From contig NZ_JAHLPN010000013.1 in the NCBI RefSeq assembly GCF_018917935.1, positions 33,963 to 97,962 on the forward strand: a stretch of DNA of 64,000 nt, given 5' to 3'. The notes beneath the pieces were generated by a model. That model saw only the letters and a program-made list of their open reading frames with translations. It made no database searches and was not told where the DNA came from. The DNA is from Kineothrix sp. MSJ-39. GTDB lineage: Bacteria; Bacillota; Clostridia; Lachnospirales; Lachnospiraceae. The translations under genes were made by a program, and so were the position numbers. This document shows, one piece after another, positions 17,938 through 25,570 of the stretch (position 1 is the stretch's first letter; every line of letters begins with the position of its first letter).

Positions 17938-18615
17938 TCAGATAATAGACTTCCGCATTTCCCCAGCAAGATCCGCAAGACTGCCATATGTATACTCTAC
18001 ATAAGGCATCAGTTCCTCTGTAACCGGTGTCAAGTCAGGAATCATAACAGTATGACAGCCAGCCGCATGTGCACTTTTTACCCCATTGGGGGAATCCTCA
18101 AACGCAAGACAGTCCTCCGGCATAACTTCCAGCCTCTCTGCTGCATAAAGATAGACATCCGGGAATGGTTTTCCTCTCTTTACCGCTTCCGTCGTAACGA
18201 TTGTTTCAAACAGCCCATCCAGACCAACACTGCTGAGATGCATCTGTGCACGGTTCTGCGGGGAAGCTGTGACAACCGCAGCTTTTATCTCTCTTTTTCC
18301 CAGTTCTCTTATCAGGCGGTGCACACCCGGTTTTCTCTGTAGAGGTTCTTTTCTGACTTTTTCTTCCATAATCTCCTTACGCCGCGTTTTGACGCGCTCA
18401 TAAGCTGTCGCATCGTCAAACCATTTGATGAATAACGCATTGGCAAGTTCTTTATCCAGACTCCGCAGCATAAGAGCCATTTTCTCATCAAATGCATAAC
18501 CAAGCTCACACGCTGCCTGTATCCAACAATCACGATATACCCTTTCCGAATCGATCAACAGACCATCCATGTCAAATAACGCTGCCTTTATCTTTTGAAC
18601 AGAATTTTGAAGCAT
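17938..18615 (-). CDS. HAD-superfamily hydrolase (beta-phosphoglucomutase-like)
   Basis: A 225-residue soluble HAD subfamily I protein with motif I FDMDGLLIDSE (residues 14-24, nucleophile Asp15, acid Asp17), a helical cap with KTRRKEIMEEKV, motif II VVTASP, motif III Lys (EAVKRGKPFPDVYL) and motif IV AFEDSPNGVKSAHAAGC. These features fit phosphatases or mutases acting on sugar phosphates. The ATG at 18615 follows GGGAGG at 7 bases. It begins a minus-strand unit with the VanZ-like and priming-transferase genes, under a promoter at 18657-18685. The substrate is not determined. Confidence 0.85.
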   Translation of the reverse strand: MLQNSVQKIKAALFDMDGLLIDSERVYRDCWIQAACELGYAFDEKMALMLRSLDKELANALFIKWFDDATAYERVKTRRKEIMEEKVRKEPLQRKPGVHRLIRELGKREIKAAVVTASPQNRAQMHLSSVGLDGLFETIVTTEAVKRGKPFPDVYLYAAERLEVMPEDCLAFEDSPNGVKSAHAAGCHTVMIPDLTPVTEELMPYVEYTYGSLADLAGEMRKSII

Positions 18616-18656
18616 ACAGAATCCTCCCTGTATTTTTACTTTCAGTATGCGCAATT

Positions 18657-18685
18657 AGTCTAACATAAATCCGTTTTTGTAACAA
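18657..18685 (-). promoter_or_regulatory. Predicted sigma-A promoter for HAD-vanZ-sugar transferase
   Basis: Minus-strand TTGTTA (18680-18685), 17-base spacer, TAGACT (18657-18662), about 40 bases upstream of the chosen HAD start. Just upstream at 18689-18712 is a dyad GACCGAT...ATCGGTC that could bind a regulator. Confidence 0.5.
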
Positions 18686-18688
18686 CCT

Positions 18689-18712
18689 GACCGATTGATA
18701 TAACGATCGGTC
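18689..18712. repeat. GACCGAT/ATCGGTC dyad between divergent promoters
   Basis: Two perfect 7-base arms (18689-18695 and 18706-18712) are separated by 10 bases. The dyad sits between the minus promoter at 18657-18685 and the plus promoter at 18723-18751, a natural place for an operator shared by both. Confidence 0.4.
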
Positions 18713-18722
18713 TTCCGAAGGC

Positions 18723-18751
18723 TTGCACAATCATCCAATTCCCGATATAAT
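18723..18751 (+). promoter_or_regulatory. Predicted sigma-A promoter of the small plus-strand gene
   Basis: TTGCAC (18723-18728), 17-base spacer, TATAAT (18746-18751). It lies about 65 bases before the ATG at 18818. A second TATAAT overlaps slightly downstream at 18753-18758. Confidence 0.6.
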
Positions 18752-18817
18752 ATATAATAGTAGTTTTCTACTGATAAACGATACAAATATAATAATATTT
18801 CATTGGAGTGAAAAAAC

Positions 18818-19117
18818 ATGATCAAATTACCTAGAAGGCCAAAATTGGAAGGCGATGCACGTATTGAATACGGTATTATCAATCTTATGAAAAACAAAGG
18901 GTATTACAATTGCCGTGTAGTAAAAACATTAAAAAACGGAGCAAAAGTTTTTCAGATGATGGACAAAAACGACCATCCATGCTCTTGTATCTGGGCGCAG
19001 GCAGATGAAGAAAACTGGGTAAAGGTTTCTGAGATTGCCACAAAAGATGAAGCAACGATGATTGATCTTTATGAGCTCAGCCTGGAATCAGCGAATAAAG
19101 AATCCCATACACCGTAA
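18818..19117 (+). CDS. Small hypothetical protein within the polysaccharide region
   Basis: A 99-residue soluble protein on the strand opposite to all neighbours, with Shine-Dalgarno GGAG, its own promoter and a terminator overlapping its stop. It starts MIKLPRRPKLEGDARIEYG and contains two Cys in HPCSCIW near residue 58; the second half is acidic. I do not recognise a family. The strong signals on both sides say it is a real, independently controlled gene. Confidence 0.7.
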   Translation: MIKLPRRPKLEGDARIEYGIINLMKNKGYYNCRVVKTLKNGAKVFQMMDKNDHPCSCIWAQADEENWVKVSEIATKDEATMIDLYELSLESANKESHTP

Positions 19118-19135
19118 GGTGCATGGGATTTTTAC
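19101..19135 (+). terminator. Rho-independent terminator of the small plus-strand gene
   Basis: AATCCCAT-A-CACC (19101-19113) pairs with GGTG-C-ATGGGATT (19118-19130) around GTAA, followed by TTTT. The stop codon lies in the loop. On the minus strand the same hairpin could end leakage from the CapD-type gene, though its T-run is weaker. Confidence 0.8.
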
Positions 19136-19153
19136 TTTCCACAAGATTTTATA

Positions 19154-21235
19154 CTATGCTGTCTCTTCCCCTTTTATCCCACTTGGATGCTGTCCGACCG
19201 GATGGAAAGTCGTGACAATTTTTTCTACCATTTCAACGATTCCCGGATCATTCTCATAACTTGCTTTTGCAAGCTCCTCCAGATCCTGTAAAAACTGTGG
19301 CACATCAAACGGTATCGGTTTCCCGATATGAATCAGTTCATTATCGGTTTTCTTCAGTCCCTCTTCTGCCATCAGTTTTTCTTCATAAAGCTTTTCACCC
19401 GGACGAAGTCCTGTATAAACGATTTTAATATCTTCATCCGGTGTATGACCGGAAAGTTTAATGAGATTTCGTGCCAGAGTATCAATCTTGACAGGTTCTC
19501 CCATATCCAGCACAAAAATTTCACCGCCCCAGGCAAGCGTACCTGCCTGCAGAACCAGACTGACTGCCTCCGGAATTGTCATAAAGTATCGAATAATATC
19601 CGGATGCGTTACGGTTACGGGGCCACCTGCTTCAATCTGTTTCTTAAAAAGCGGAATCACAGAACCATTGCTTCCTAATACATTACCAAAACGTACAGCC
19701 ACAAATTCTGTTCTGTTTCCATCCGAACGCTCACTCCGCATATGATCCAGACTAAGCGCTTCTCTTCTGTCATCATCTTCCGGATGATCCATGCTGTCAG
19801 GCATATGTTCGCCAATTTCCTTATCTACATGTGCATGCAGAAAAGGCAGGAGATCCATACGTTTTTCCTTGCTGACCATATCCATACTCTGAATCACCAT
19901 CTCACAAAGTCTCTTGCTGGCACCCATAATATTGGTTGGATTGACAGCCTTATCTGTACTGATGAGCACAAATCTTTTTGCACCGTATTTCAATGCTGCA
20001 TACGCGGTTTTATAAGTACCAACTACATTATTCTTGATTGCTTCATTCGGGCTGTTTTCCATCAACGGTACATGCTTATGCGCAGCTGCATGGAAGACAA
20101 GTTCCGGTCTGTAGGTTTCAAAAAGCCAATTGACACGACGGCTGTCCCTGACCGAACCAATCAGCACAACCAGATTCAGTTCCGGAAATTTCTTTTTCAG
20201 TTCCTGCTCAATATCATAAGCATTATTCTCGTAAATATCAAAAATAATAAGCTGCTTTGGTTTATGTCCCGCAATCTGTCTGGCAAGCTCGCTTCCGATA
20301 CTGCCGCCACCGCCTGTGATCAGGATTACTTTATCCTGAATATATGCAAAGATTGCATCCATATCCACCTTGATCGGTTCACGCCCGAGAAGATCCTCTA
20401 CCGCAACCGGTTTCATTTTACGCAGAAGCACTTCTCCGTTTGCCAACTGATAAACACCCGGCAGTCTCTTAATCTCACAGCCTGTTTCTTTACAAATTGT
20501 CATATATTCTCTTACTGTTTCCGCACTTGCTGTCGGAATCGCAAATAAGATCTGATCAATATTATATTTTTCTATATTCTGAAAGATGGTATCTCGATTG
20601 CCTGCCACCGGAATACCTTCCAGGTACATTCCGATCTTGTGTGGATCATCATCAATAAAACAACAGGCAAAACCATCTGATTCTTCTGAGTTATTTAGTT
20701 CGCGGGCTATCATATGCCCCGCAGCACCTGCACCAATGATCATGGCATTATGCCGTTTTTTCCCTTTGTTTTCTTTTCTGCTACGTTCCAGGCTGATGAA
20801 ACGATAAGAAAAACGAAGTGCGGTAATCAGTATAAACTGCGCAACCGCTCCAACCATATAATAAGAAATAGGCATTCTCTTCACAAATATCGTGATGCAT
20901 ACGATCTGTACAATCGTTGTGGAAAGAGAAGCTAACATAATACGATTCAATTCATTAAAACTGGCATATCGCCATAAACTGTTATACAGCCTGCAACAAT
21001 AAAACAGAACAATACAGACTGCCGTATAAAACGGTGCGAATTTTAAAAACGCATTCAGGTATTCCCCCGGAATGTGAGAAAACTGAAAATCAAACCGTAA
21101 TAAAAGTCCAAAAAAATACGAAAAATTCACTGCAACAATATCATAAATAAGCAAATAAAATGATACCATATTCCAGTGTTTTTTTTCGTGTCCGGTTATT
21201 TCTGTATGTAATTCCTTCTGCTCATCTTTCTGCAT
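19154..21235 (-). CDS. CapD/FlaA1-type nucleoside-diphosphate-sugar dehydratase (membrane-anchored)
   Basis: This 693-residue protein has four N-terminal membrane helices (residues about 20-150), a CoA-binding-like Rossmann domain (IIGAGAAGHMIARE, near 165), and a C-terminal extended SDR catalytic domain with ITGGGGSIGSELARQ (near 305), HAAAHKHVPLME, STDKAVNPTNIMGASKR and AVRFGNVLGSNGSVIPLF. The family acts as 4,6-dehydratases or epimerases on UDP-GlcNAc-type sugars in exopolysaccharide synthesis. A hydrophilic insertion of about 45 residues (about 455-505, Asp/Glu/Arg-rich) sits between SKR-LCEMVIQS and the TEFVAVRFGN strand. GAGGAG precedes the ATG. It is the last gene of the capsule operon. 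Confidence 0.9.
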   Translation of the reverse strand: MQKDEQKELHTEITGHEKKHWNMVSFYLLIYDIVAVNFSYFFGLLLRFDFQFSHIPGEYLNAFLKFAPFYTAVCIVLFYCCRLYNSLWRYASFNELNRIMLASLSTTIVQIVCITIFVKRMPISYYMVGAVAQFILITALRFSYRFISLERSRKENKGKKRHNAMIIGAGAAGHMIARELNNSEESDGFACCFIDDDPHKIGMYLEGIPVAGNRDTIFQNIEKYNIDQILFAIPTASAETVREYMTICKETGCEIKRLPGVYQLANGEVLLRKMKPVAVEDLLGREPIKVDMDAIFAYIQDKVILITGGGGSIGSELARQIAGHKPKQLIIFDIYENNAYDIEQELKKKFPELNLVVLIGSVRDSRRVNWLFETYRPELVFHAAAHKHVPLMENSPNEAIKNNVVGTYKTAYAALKYGAKRFVLISTDKAVNPTNIMGASKRLCEMVIQSMDMVSKEKRMDLLPFLHAHVDKEIGEHMPDSMDHPEDDDRREALSLDHMRSERSDGNRTEFVAVRFGNVLGSNGSVIPLFKKQIEAGGPVTVTHPDIIRYFMTIPEAVSLVLQAGTLAWGGEIFVLDMGEPVKIDTLARNLIKLSGHTPDEDIKIVYTGLRPGEKLYEEKLMAEEGLKKTDNELIHIGKPIPFDVPQFLQDLEELAKASYENDPGIVEMVEKIVTTFHPVGQHPSGIKGEETA

Positions 21236-21310
21236 AGATATCTCTCCTCATATATTCAGGCCGCGCCATTGCGTCCCCCCGGCCTTTTCACTGGGTTTAC
21301 AGGGTTTAAC

Positions 21311-21332
21311 TGACAAGGCCGAAGCCTTGTCA
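21311..21332. repeat. Perfect hairpin between the small repeat protein and the CapD gene
   Basis: TGACAAGGC (21311-21319) and GCCTTGTCA (21324-21332) form a 9-bp stem around CGAA. There is no T-run on the minus strand, so it looks like an mRNA processing or stability element in the 129-base gap, or an attenuator limiting reading into the CapD gene. Confidence 0.55.
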
Positions 21333-21364
21333 GGACCCTCAGATACATTCAATGTACGGTAAGA

Positions 21365-21844
21365 TTATTTTACACGTTTAATCGTTCCCTTGAATCCTGC
21401 TTTCTGAAGAGCTTTCTTGTATTTATTGAAAGCACTCTTGCTCAGACCCTTTACATTGATTGTAATCTTCTTCTGCTGTTTCTTTGTCAGACCCTTAAAT
21501 GCGTTTTTCTCGAATTTAACCTTGTTTCCTGAAACAGTGATTGTTTTAAGGTTTTTAGCGTTTTTAAAAGCACCCTTTTTAACAGTTGTTTTGCTCTTTG
21601 CAGCAAAAGTAATTGTTGTTGTCTTCTTGTTAATAGCGCCTGCTTTAATTGTCTTTACAGACTTAGAAAACTTAACAGCTTTCTTTGCCGGAGCTTTAGA
21701 AACAGTCTTCTTTGTAACTACAGTAACTTTTACTGGAGTTGTAGGGCTCTTTACAGCTGTTGTATCAGCAGCAAATGCTACACTTGAAAGAATTAAGCTG
21801 GATGCTAAAACACCTACTAAAACCTTTTTCAGTGACTTGAACAT
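21365..21844 (-). CDS. Small secreted basic protein with LRR_5/BspA-like repeats
   Basis: A 159-residue protein with signal peptide MFKSLKKVLVGVLASSLIL and cleavage near AFAADT. The mature protein is extremely Lys- and Thr-rich and carries about two LRR_5-like repeats (KKGAFKNAKNLKTITVSG, then EKNAFKGLTKKQQKKITINV), then a basic helix (SAFNKYKKALQKAG). The same kind of C-terminal tail ends the large surface protein at 1721-5440. It sits inside the capsule operon, between the tyrosine kinase and the CapD-type enzyme, so it may be displayed with the polysaccharide. Binding to acidic glycan is a guess from its charge. Confidence 0.75.
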   Translation of the reverse strand: MFKSLKKVLVGVLASSLILSSVAFAADTTAVKSPTTPVKVTVVTKKTVSKAPAKKAVKFSKSVKTIKAGAINKKTTTITFAAKSKTTVKKGAFKNAKNLKTITVSGNKVKFEKNAFKGLTKKQQKKITINVKGLSKSAFNKYKKALQKAGFKGTIKRVK

Positions 21845-21926
21845 TGGATTTATCCTCCTTTCCTCAAAGAATATTTATGAAAACCGCAAAGCGGATTTCA
21901 CCGACTATACCTGTCATCCTATCCTA

Positions 21927-22682
21927 TTACTTCTTATCGCCATAGTAGCCATAGCCATAGCCGTAGCCTTTACCATAGCCATAGCTCTTTCCGTAATAGC
22001 CGCCATACTGCTTGTAATAATAGCCGCCGCCTGCACCTTTGACACGATTCAGGACTACACCCAAAAGCGGACAGCCGGCCCGTTCAAGCTGCAATGCTGA
22101 GTTTTTTACAATATTCTTTGGTGTTGCATTTCCTCTGACTACCAGCACTGCACCATCGCAGAGCGATCCGATCCTCTCTCCGTCAGATACGAGATTCAAC
22201 GGCGGTGCATCTACAAATACATATCGATAGTTTGCAGCCAGCTGATCCAGCATTTCCTCAAACTTGTGGTTTTCAAGCAATATACTTGGGTTTACAACAT
22301 TATCATTATTTGGCAGGATATCCCCGTGTTCATACTGTGTATGAAGCACTGCCTCCTCCAGTTTTATGTCATTGGCAAGATAATAAGAGCTTCCAAGGAT
22401 CTTACTGCCGTCTTCTTTTTTCAGCCCATACTTATCTACCATAACGGACTTACGCATATCCGCATCTACCAGAATACTGTCAACACCGGTCTCTGCCATC
22501 TGACGCCAAAGCTGCATTGCCACAAAGCTCTTTCCCTCATCAGGCATTGTGCTGATTACCATAATCTTCTTAACATCTTCTCCCAAAAAGCTCATGTTGA
22601 CACGCAGTCTGTTGACTGCTTCCTCTATCGCATAAGGAAGGGTCGGCATATTTTCGATTGTAATCTGATTTTTCCGGTTCAT
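21927..22682 (-). CDS. CpsD/YwqD-type bacterial tyrosine kinase
   Basis: A 251-residue cytoplasmic BY-kinase with Walker A MPDEGKSF (near residue 46), Walker A' ILVDADMRKS and Walker B YVFVDAPPL. The C-terminal tail (after residue 215) is a Gly/Tyr cluster with more than ten Tyr, the usual autophosphorylation site. It needs the membrane partner encoded just upstream (22683-23477) for activity, and the PHP phosphatase at the head of the operon reverses it. Start: GAAGGAGGG, with the ATG immediately after the stop of the partner gene. Confidence 0.93.
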   Translation of the reverse strand: MNRKNQITIENMPTLPYAIEEAVNRLRVNMSFLGEDVKKIMVISTMPDEGKSFVAMQLWRQMAETGVDSILVDADMRKSVMVDKYGLKKEDGSKILGSSYYLANDIKLEEAVLHTQYEHGDILPNNDNVVNPSILLENHKFEEMLDQLAANYRYVFVDAPPLNLVSDGERIGSLCDGAVLVVRGNATPKNIVKNSALQLERAGCPLLGVVLNRVKGAGGGYYYKQYGGYYGKSYGYGKGYGYGYGYYGDKK

Positions 22683-23477
22683 TTAATTGCCCTCCTTCTG
22701 CTTTTGTTTTCTCTCTTTTTTCTTTTGCTTACGGATTTCTTCCTCTGCCTTATCATCAATACCTTCCAGATTTCCTTCCGGAATAACCGTAAGTGGCATA
22801 ACACCAAATGCTTTCTCCACATCCTCTGCAGATTTAAAGGTATCATCCATAATAAATCTCACTACCAGTACACCGCCGACAAGGATCAGGGCAAGCAATG
22901 CTCCTATGATCGTATTTTTCGGCAGACTCGGTGAGCTTTTATGCTTTGGTGTAATCGCAAGCTCTGCAATATTCGGTGTTGCGGTCTCCATAACCTCAGG
23001 CACGTAGGATACCGCCTTATTGGCCAGTGCATTGGCAATATCTCTTGCCTCCACCGGATCGGTCGATTCAATCGTGATTGCCAAAAGTCTTGTTTTATTG
23101 ATTGCACCGATTGTTGTCATAGCAAGCAGTTCATCATATGTATAATCCAAATGCAGTTCCTCAATGATCTCTTCGAAGATCGGTCTGACCTTTAAAAGTT
23201 CTACATAATCATCTGACAAGGAAGTACCCAGATTTAAATCAGACAGATTAACAATGGAATCACTTGACGCCGATACCATGTAGACCTTTGAAGTCGCCTG
23301 ATATTTGGGGGTGATCAGAAAATATGTGATCAGTCCTGCTATCACTGCACCTACAGCAAATGCTGCAAGCAGCCATACGATCTTTGCCTTTAAGTAGTAA
23401 AATAATTCCAAGAGATCAATCTCTGTCTCTTCATTCTGATTTTGCTGCACCTGCAGCTTTTCATTTTGCTGACTCAT
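22683..23477 (-). CDS. Wzz/YveK-type chain-length regulator and kinase activator
   Basis: This 264-residue protein has two membrane helices (about 30-55 and 175-197) flanking an extracytoplasmic loop with the Wzz signature (ITPKYQATSKVYMV, and a Pro-rich TPKHKSSPSLPKN before the second helix). The charged C-terminal tail (KKKERKQKQKEG) faces the cytoplasm, where relatives activate the BY-kinase. It lies directly ahead of the kinase gene, with no gap. The role is control of polysaccharide length and export. Confidence 0.9.
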   Translation of the reverse strand: MSQQNEKLQVQQNQNEETEIDLLELFYYLKAKIVWLLAAFAVGAVIAGLITYFLITPKYQATSKVYMVSASSDSIVNLSDLNLGTSLSDDYVELLKVRPIFEEIIEELHLDYTYDELLAMTTIGAINKTRLLAITIESTDPVEARDIANALANKAVSYVPEVMETATPNIAELAITPKHKSSPSLPKNTIIGALLALILVGGVLVVRFIMDDTFKSAEDVEKAFGVMPLTVIPEGNLEGIDDKAEEEIRKQKKKERKQKQKEGN

Positions 23478-23527
23478 GTTTGTTGTTCCTTCCGGCTGTT
23501 TTACTGATTTCTGTATTCCGCTCTATT

Positions 23528-24556
23528 TTAATCATCTTCGGATTTTCCGGTATCGACAAGCGGATAAAGTTTCATGACATTCTCTTTTAAAGATGTCTCA
23601 TCTGCATAAAATTCATTATGCACCTGCCCATCTCCAAGTCTGTCATTCCCCAGTTTTGTTTCTCCCTCAATCTGTAAAAATCCCAGTGACTCATACTGAT
23701 CCATATTTTTAGCAAGCTTTGTGATCGCATTCATATTCAGATCAGATGTGGCATATGTCATGATCTGGTCATACGCTTTTGCGAGAAATTTCGCATCCTG
23801 CGCATTCTGCTCCCGGATTTTTTTCGTCGCTGCTTCCAGGTAGGCTTTCTGCCTTCTCATACGACTGAGATTTGTTCCATCCCCGACTTCCATCCTTCCT
23901 CTCAGAAAGATTGCTGCCTGTTCATCCGTAAGCGTTATTGTCTCTCCAGGCTTCATCTGTACATCCTCTGCTGAGAAATCATCTTCAAGCGTCACCGTGA
24001 CACCTCCAAGGACATGATTCAGATCAGATATATGATCCATCGGAATGGCAAGATAACCACCAATCGGGACATCATGTAAATAGGTAGAAACGGCATTCAC
24101 TGTATTGATACAGCTTTGTCTCTTAGATCCGCCGTATGCATGCGCCAGACAGAGATACATTTCATTGTACATATCCACATCGCCGCTTTTATCCATCATC
24201 GGGATCTCAGCCACACTATCACGGTTCAATGCAAGAAATCCATATTTCTTATCTGTTTCATCAATTACCATAAGCATCAGGAAATCCGCCATAGAGCCTT
24301 CGTACTGTTCTCCTTTGACATTTTCATTTCCACTTCCGTCTGTTCCCATGATCAGATAACTTTTTACCGGATGGTCCAGCTCATAGATTTCACCATCAAA
24401 TACAATGTCATTATCACTGGTCAGATAAGCATCTTCTCCATCGGTCTCGACCGTATTTCTTTCATCGATCTTCTGCAGCACTACGTAGAGAACTACGATC
24501 AGAATGACGAAAACACCTATTCCCAATATTATCTTTATCTTTTTTGCTTTGGTCAT
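23528..24556 (-). CDS. LytR-CpsA-Psr (LCP) family phosphotransferase
   Basis: A 342-residue protein with one N-terminal membrane anchor (residues 6-27) and an extracellular LCP domain. Features are SYLIMGTDGSG, FLALNRDSVAEIP with the conserved Arg, IPMDHISDLNHVLGGVTV and AAIFLRGRMEVGDGTNLSRMRRQKAYL, which carries the Arg cluster. LCP enzymes attach undecaprenyl-linked polymers to peptidoglycan, so this one probably anchors the capsule. The ATG at 24556 overlaps the stop of the phosphatase gene in an ATGA; longer in-frame starts would read through that gene. Confidence 0.9.
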   Translation of the reverse strand: MTKAKKIKIILGIGVFVILIVVLYVVLQKIDERNTVETDGEDAYLTSDNDIVFDGEIYELDHPVKSYLIMGTDGSGNENVKGEQYEGSMADFLMLMVIDETDKKYGFLALNRDSVAEIPMMDKSGDVDMYNEMYLCLAHAYGGSKRQSCINTVNAVSTYLHDVPIGGYLAIPMDHISDLNHVLGGVTVTLEDDFSAEDVQMKPGETITLTDEQAAIFLRGRMEVGDGTNLSRMRRQKAYLEAATKKIREQNAQDAKFLAKAYDQIMTYATSDLNMNAITKLAKNMDQYESLGFLQIEGETKLGNDRLGDGQVHNEFYADETSLKENVMKLYPLVDTGKSEDD

Positions 24557-25281
24557 AACCCAAGTAACCTTTCTCCGAGACTGTCGATCCGATCCAGCCT
24601 GTCCGTACCGATTTTTTCCCCGATCACCGCTCTGCCCATTTTCAGATTTGGCTTTCTGACAGTCATATTGTGCGCATCCGATCCAAGCAAAACATCCCGA
24701 TCCTCTGCCAATAATGAAAGACATTGTTTTTTCTTCTTTCTGCCTGCAAAATCAGTCAGCTTATCTCCTTCCAGAAAACTTCCGGCATTCAGCTGCACGA
24801 TAAGAGGAAGCGCTAACACCTGTCTCATAACTTTACTGTCCTTTTGAAACTGAAAATACCGTTCGACATGAGCCAGAATCACAGTAAAATTTCTTTTGGT
24901 TACCAAAAGTTTTACGTCCTCAAAAATAGCTTTTGTCCACTGGCAAAAAGGCATTTCCAATAGTAACAGATCCGTTCCCTGTACACAAAGTTCAGATACC
25001 ATCTCTGCCTTACCAATACCACCAAAATAGTATACTTCAGCGCCCAAGAAGGTTCTTAGATTCATATTTTCAAATTGTACTGCTGATTGTAAGTGTGAAA
25101 AGCTGTTTGCCCGCTTTTCCAAGAAATGACCTACGGAATCCCTCTGCGCATAAAAATGCGGTGTAAATATGATTGTGTCTATCCCCTGATTCATTTCCTC
25201 ACTGATGAGAGCTTTAGACTCTTCTATATTCCTGCTGCCATCATCAATCCCCGGTAAAATATGACAATGAACGTCTATCAT
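24553..25281 (-). CDS. CpsB/YwqE-type PHP tyrosine-protein phosphatase
   Basis: A 242-residue PHP-fold metal-dependent phosphatase starting MIDVHCHILPGIDDGS (metal-binding HxH), with FTPHFY, LEMPF, VILAHVERY and the closing LLGSDAHN motif. It removes phosphate from the BY-kinase tail. The ATG at 25281 follows GGAG at 9 bases and puts the HxH motif where the family has it. It is the first gene of the capsule operon, 50 bases downstream of a near-consensus promoter. Confidence 0.92.
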   Translation of the reverse strand: MIDVHCHILPGIDDGSRNIEESKALISEEMNQGIDTIIFTPHFYAQRDSVGHFLEKRANSFSHLQSAVQFENMNLRTFLGAEVYYFGGIGKAEMVSELCVQGTDLLLLEMPFCQWTKAIFEDVKLLVTKRNFTVILAHVERYFQFQKDSKVMRQVLALPLIVQLNAGSFLEGDKLTDFAGRKKKKQCLSLLAEDRDVLLGSDAHNMTVRKPNLKMGRAVIGEKIGTDRLDRIDSLGERLLGL

Positions 25282-25332
25282 TGGTGTATCTCCATTTAAT
25301 TGAAAGGTCCTTATATATTGTACCAATGTCAA

Positions 25333-25361
25333 ATTATACGCAATAATGCATTTTCTGTCAA
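25333..25361 (-). promoter_or_regulatory. Near-consensus sigma-A promoter of the capsule operon
   Basis: Minus-strand TTGACA (25356-25361), exactly 17 bases, TATAAT (25333-25338). TGAC occurs on the same strand at 25357-25360, 25367-25370, 25377-25380 and 25389-25392, spaced 10, 10 and 12 bases, so an activator could bind one DNA face just upstream. Nothing else of note was seen in the rest of the 289-base gap (25282-25570). Confidence 0.8.
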
Positions 25362-25570
25362 GCATTGTCAAAAGCCGTCACACACATTGTCACATATATA
25401 ATTCCATCTATTCCGGTCATAATTTCGTTATATTCTGACACTTTTTGCAGCTGTCCGTCCTATCACATTTTGGAAATTGTAACTATTTACCAAAATAAGG
25501 AATTGCAATTTCATTTGTTTCGTAATTATGTCAGTTTTCAATCTGCCCGGATCATTTTCTGAAGATTTTC

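Noticed and set aside
25282..25570. A short spo0A remnant after spoIVB
   Set aside because: No reading frame or receiver-domain motif is found in the gap; it holds only the capsule promoter and A+T-rich sequence.
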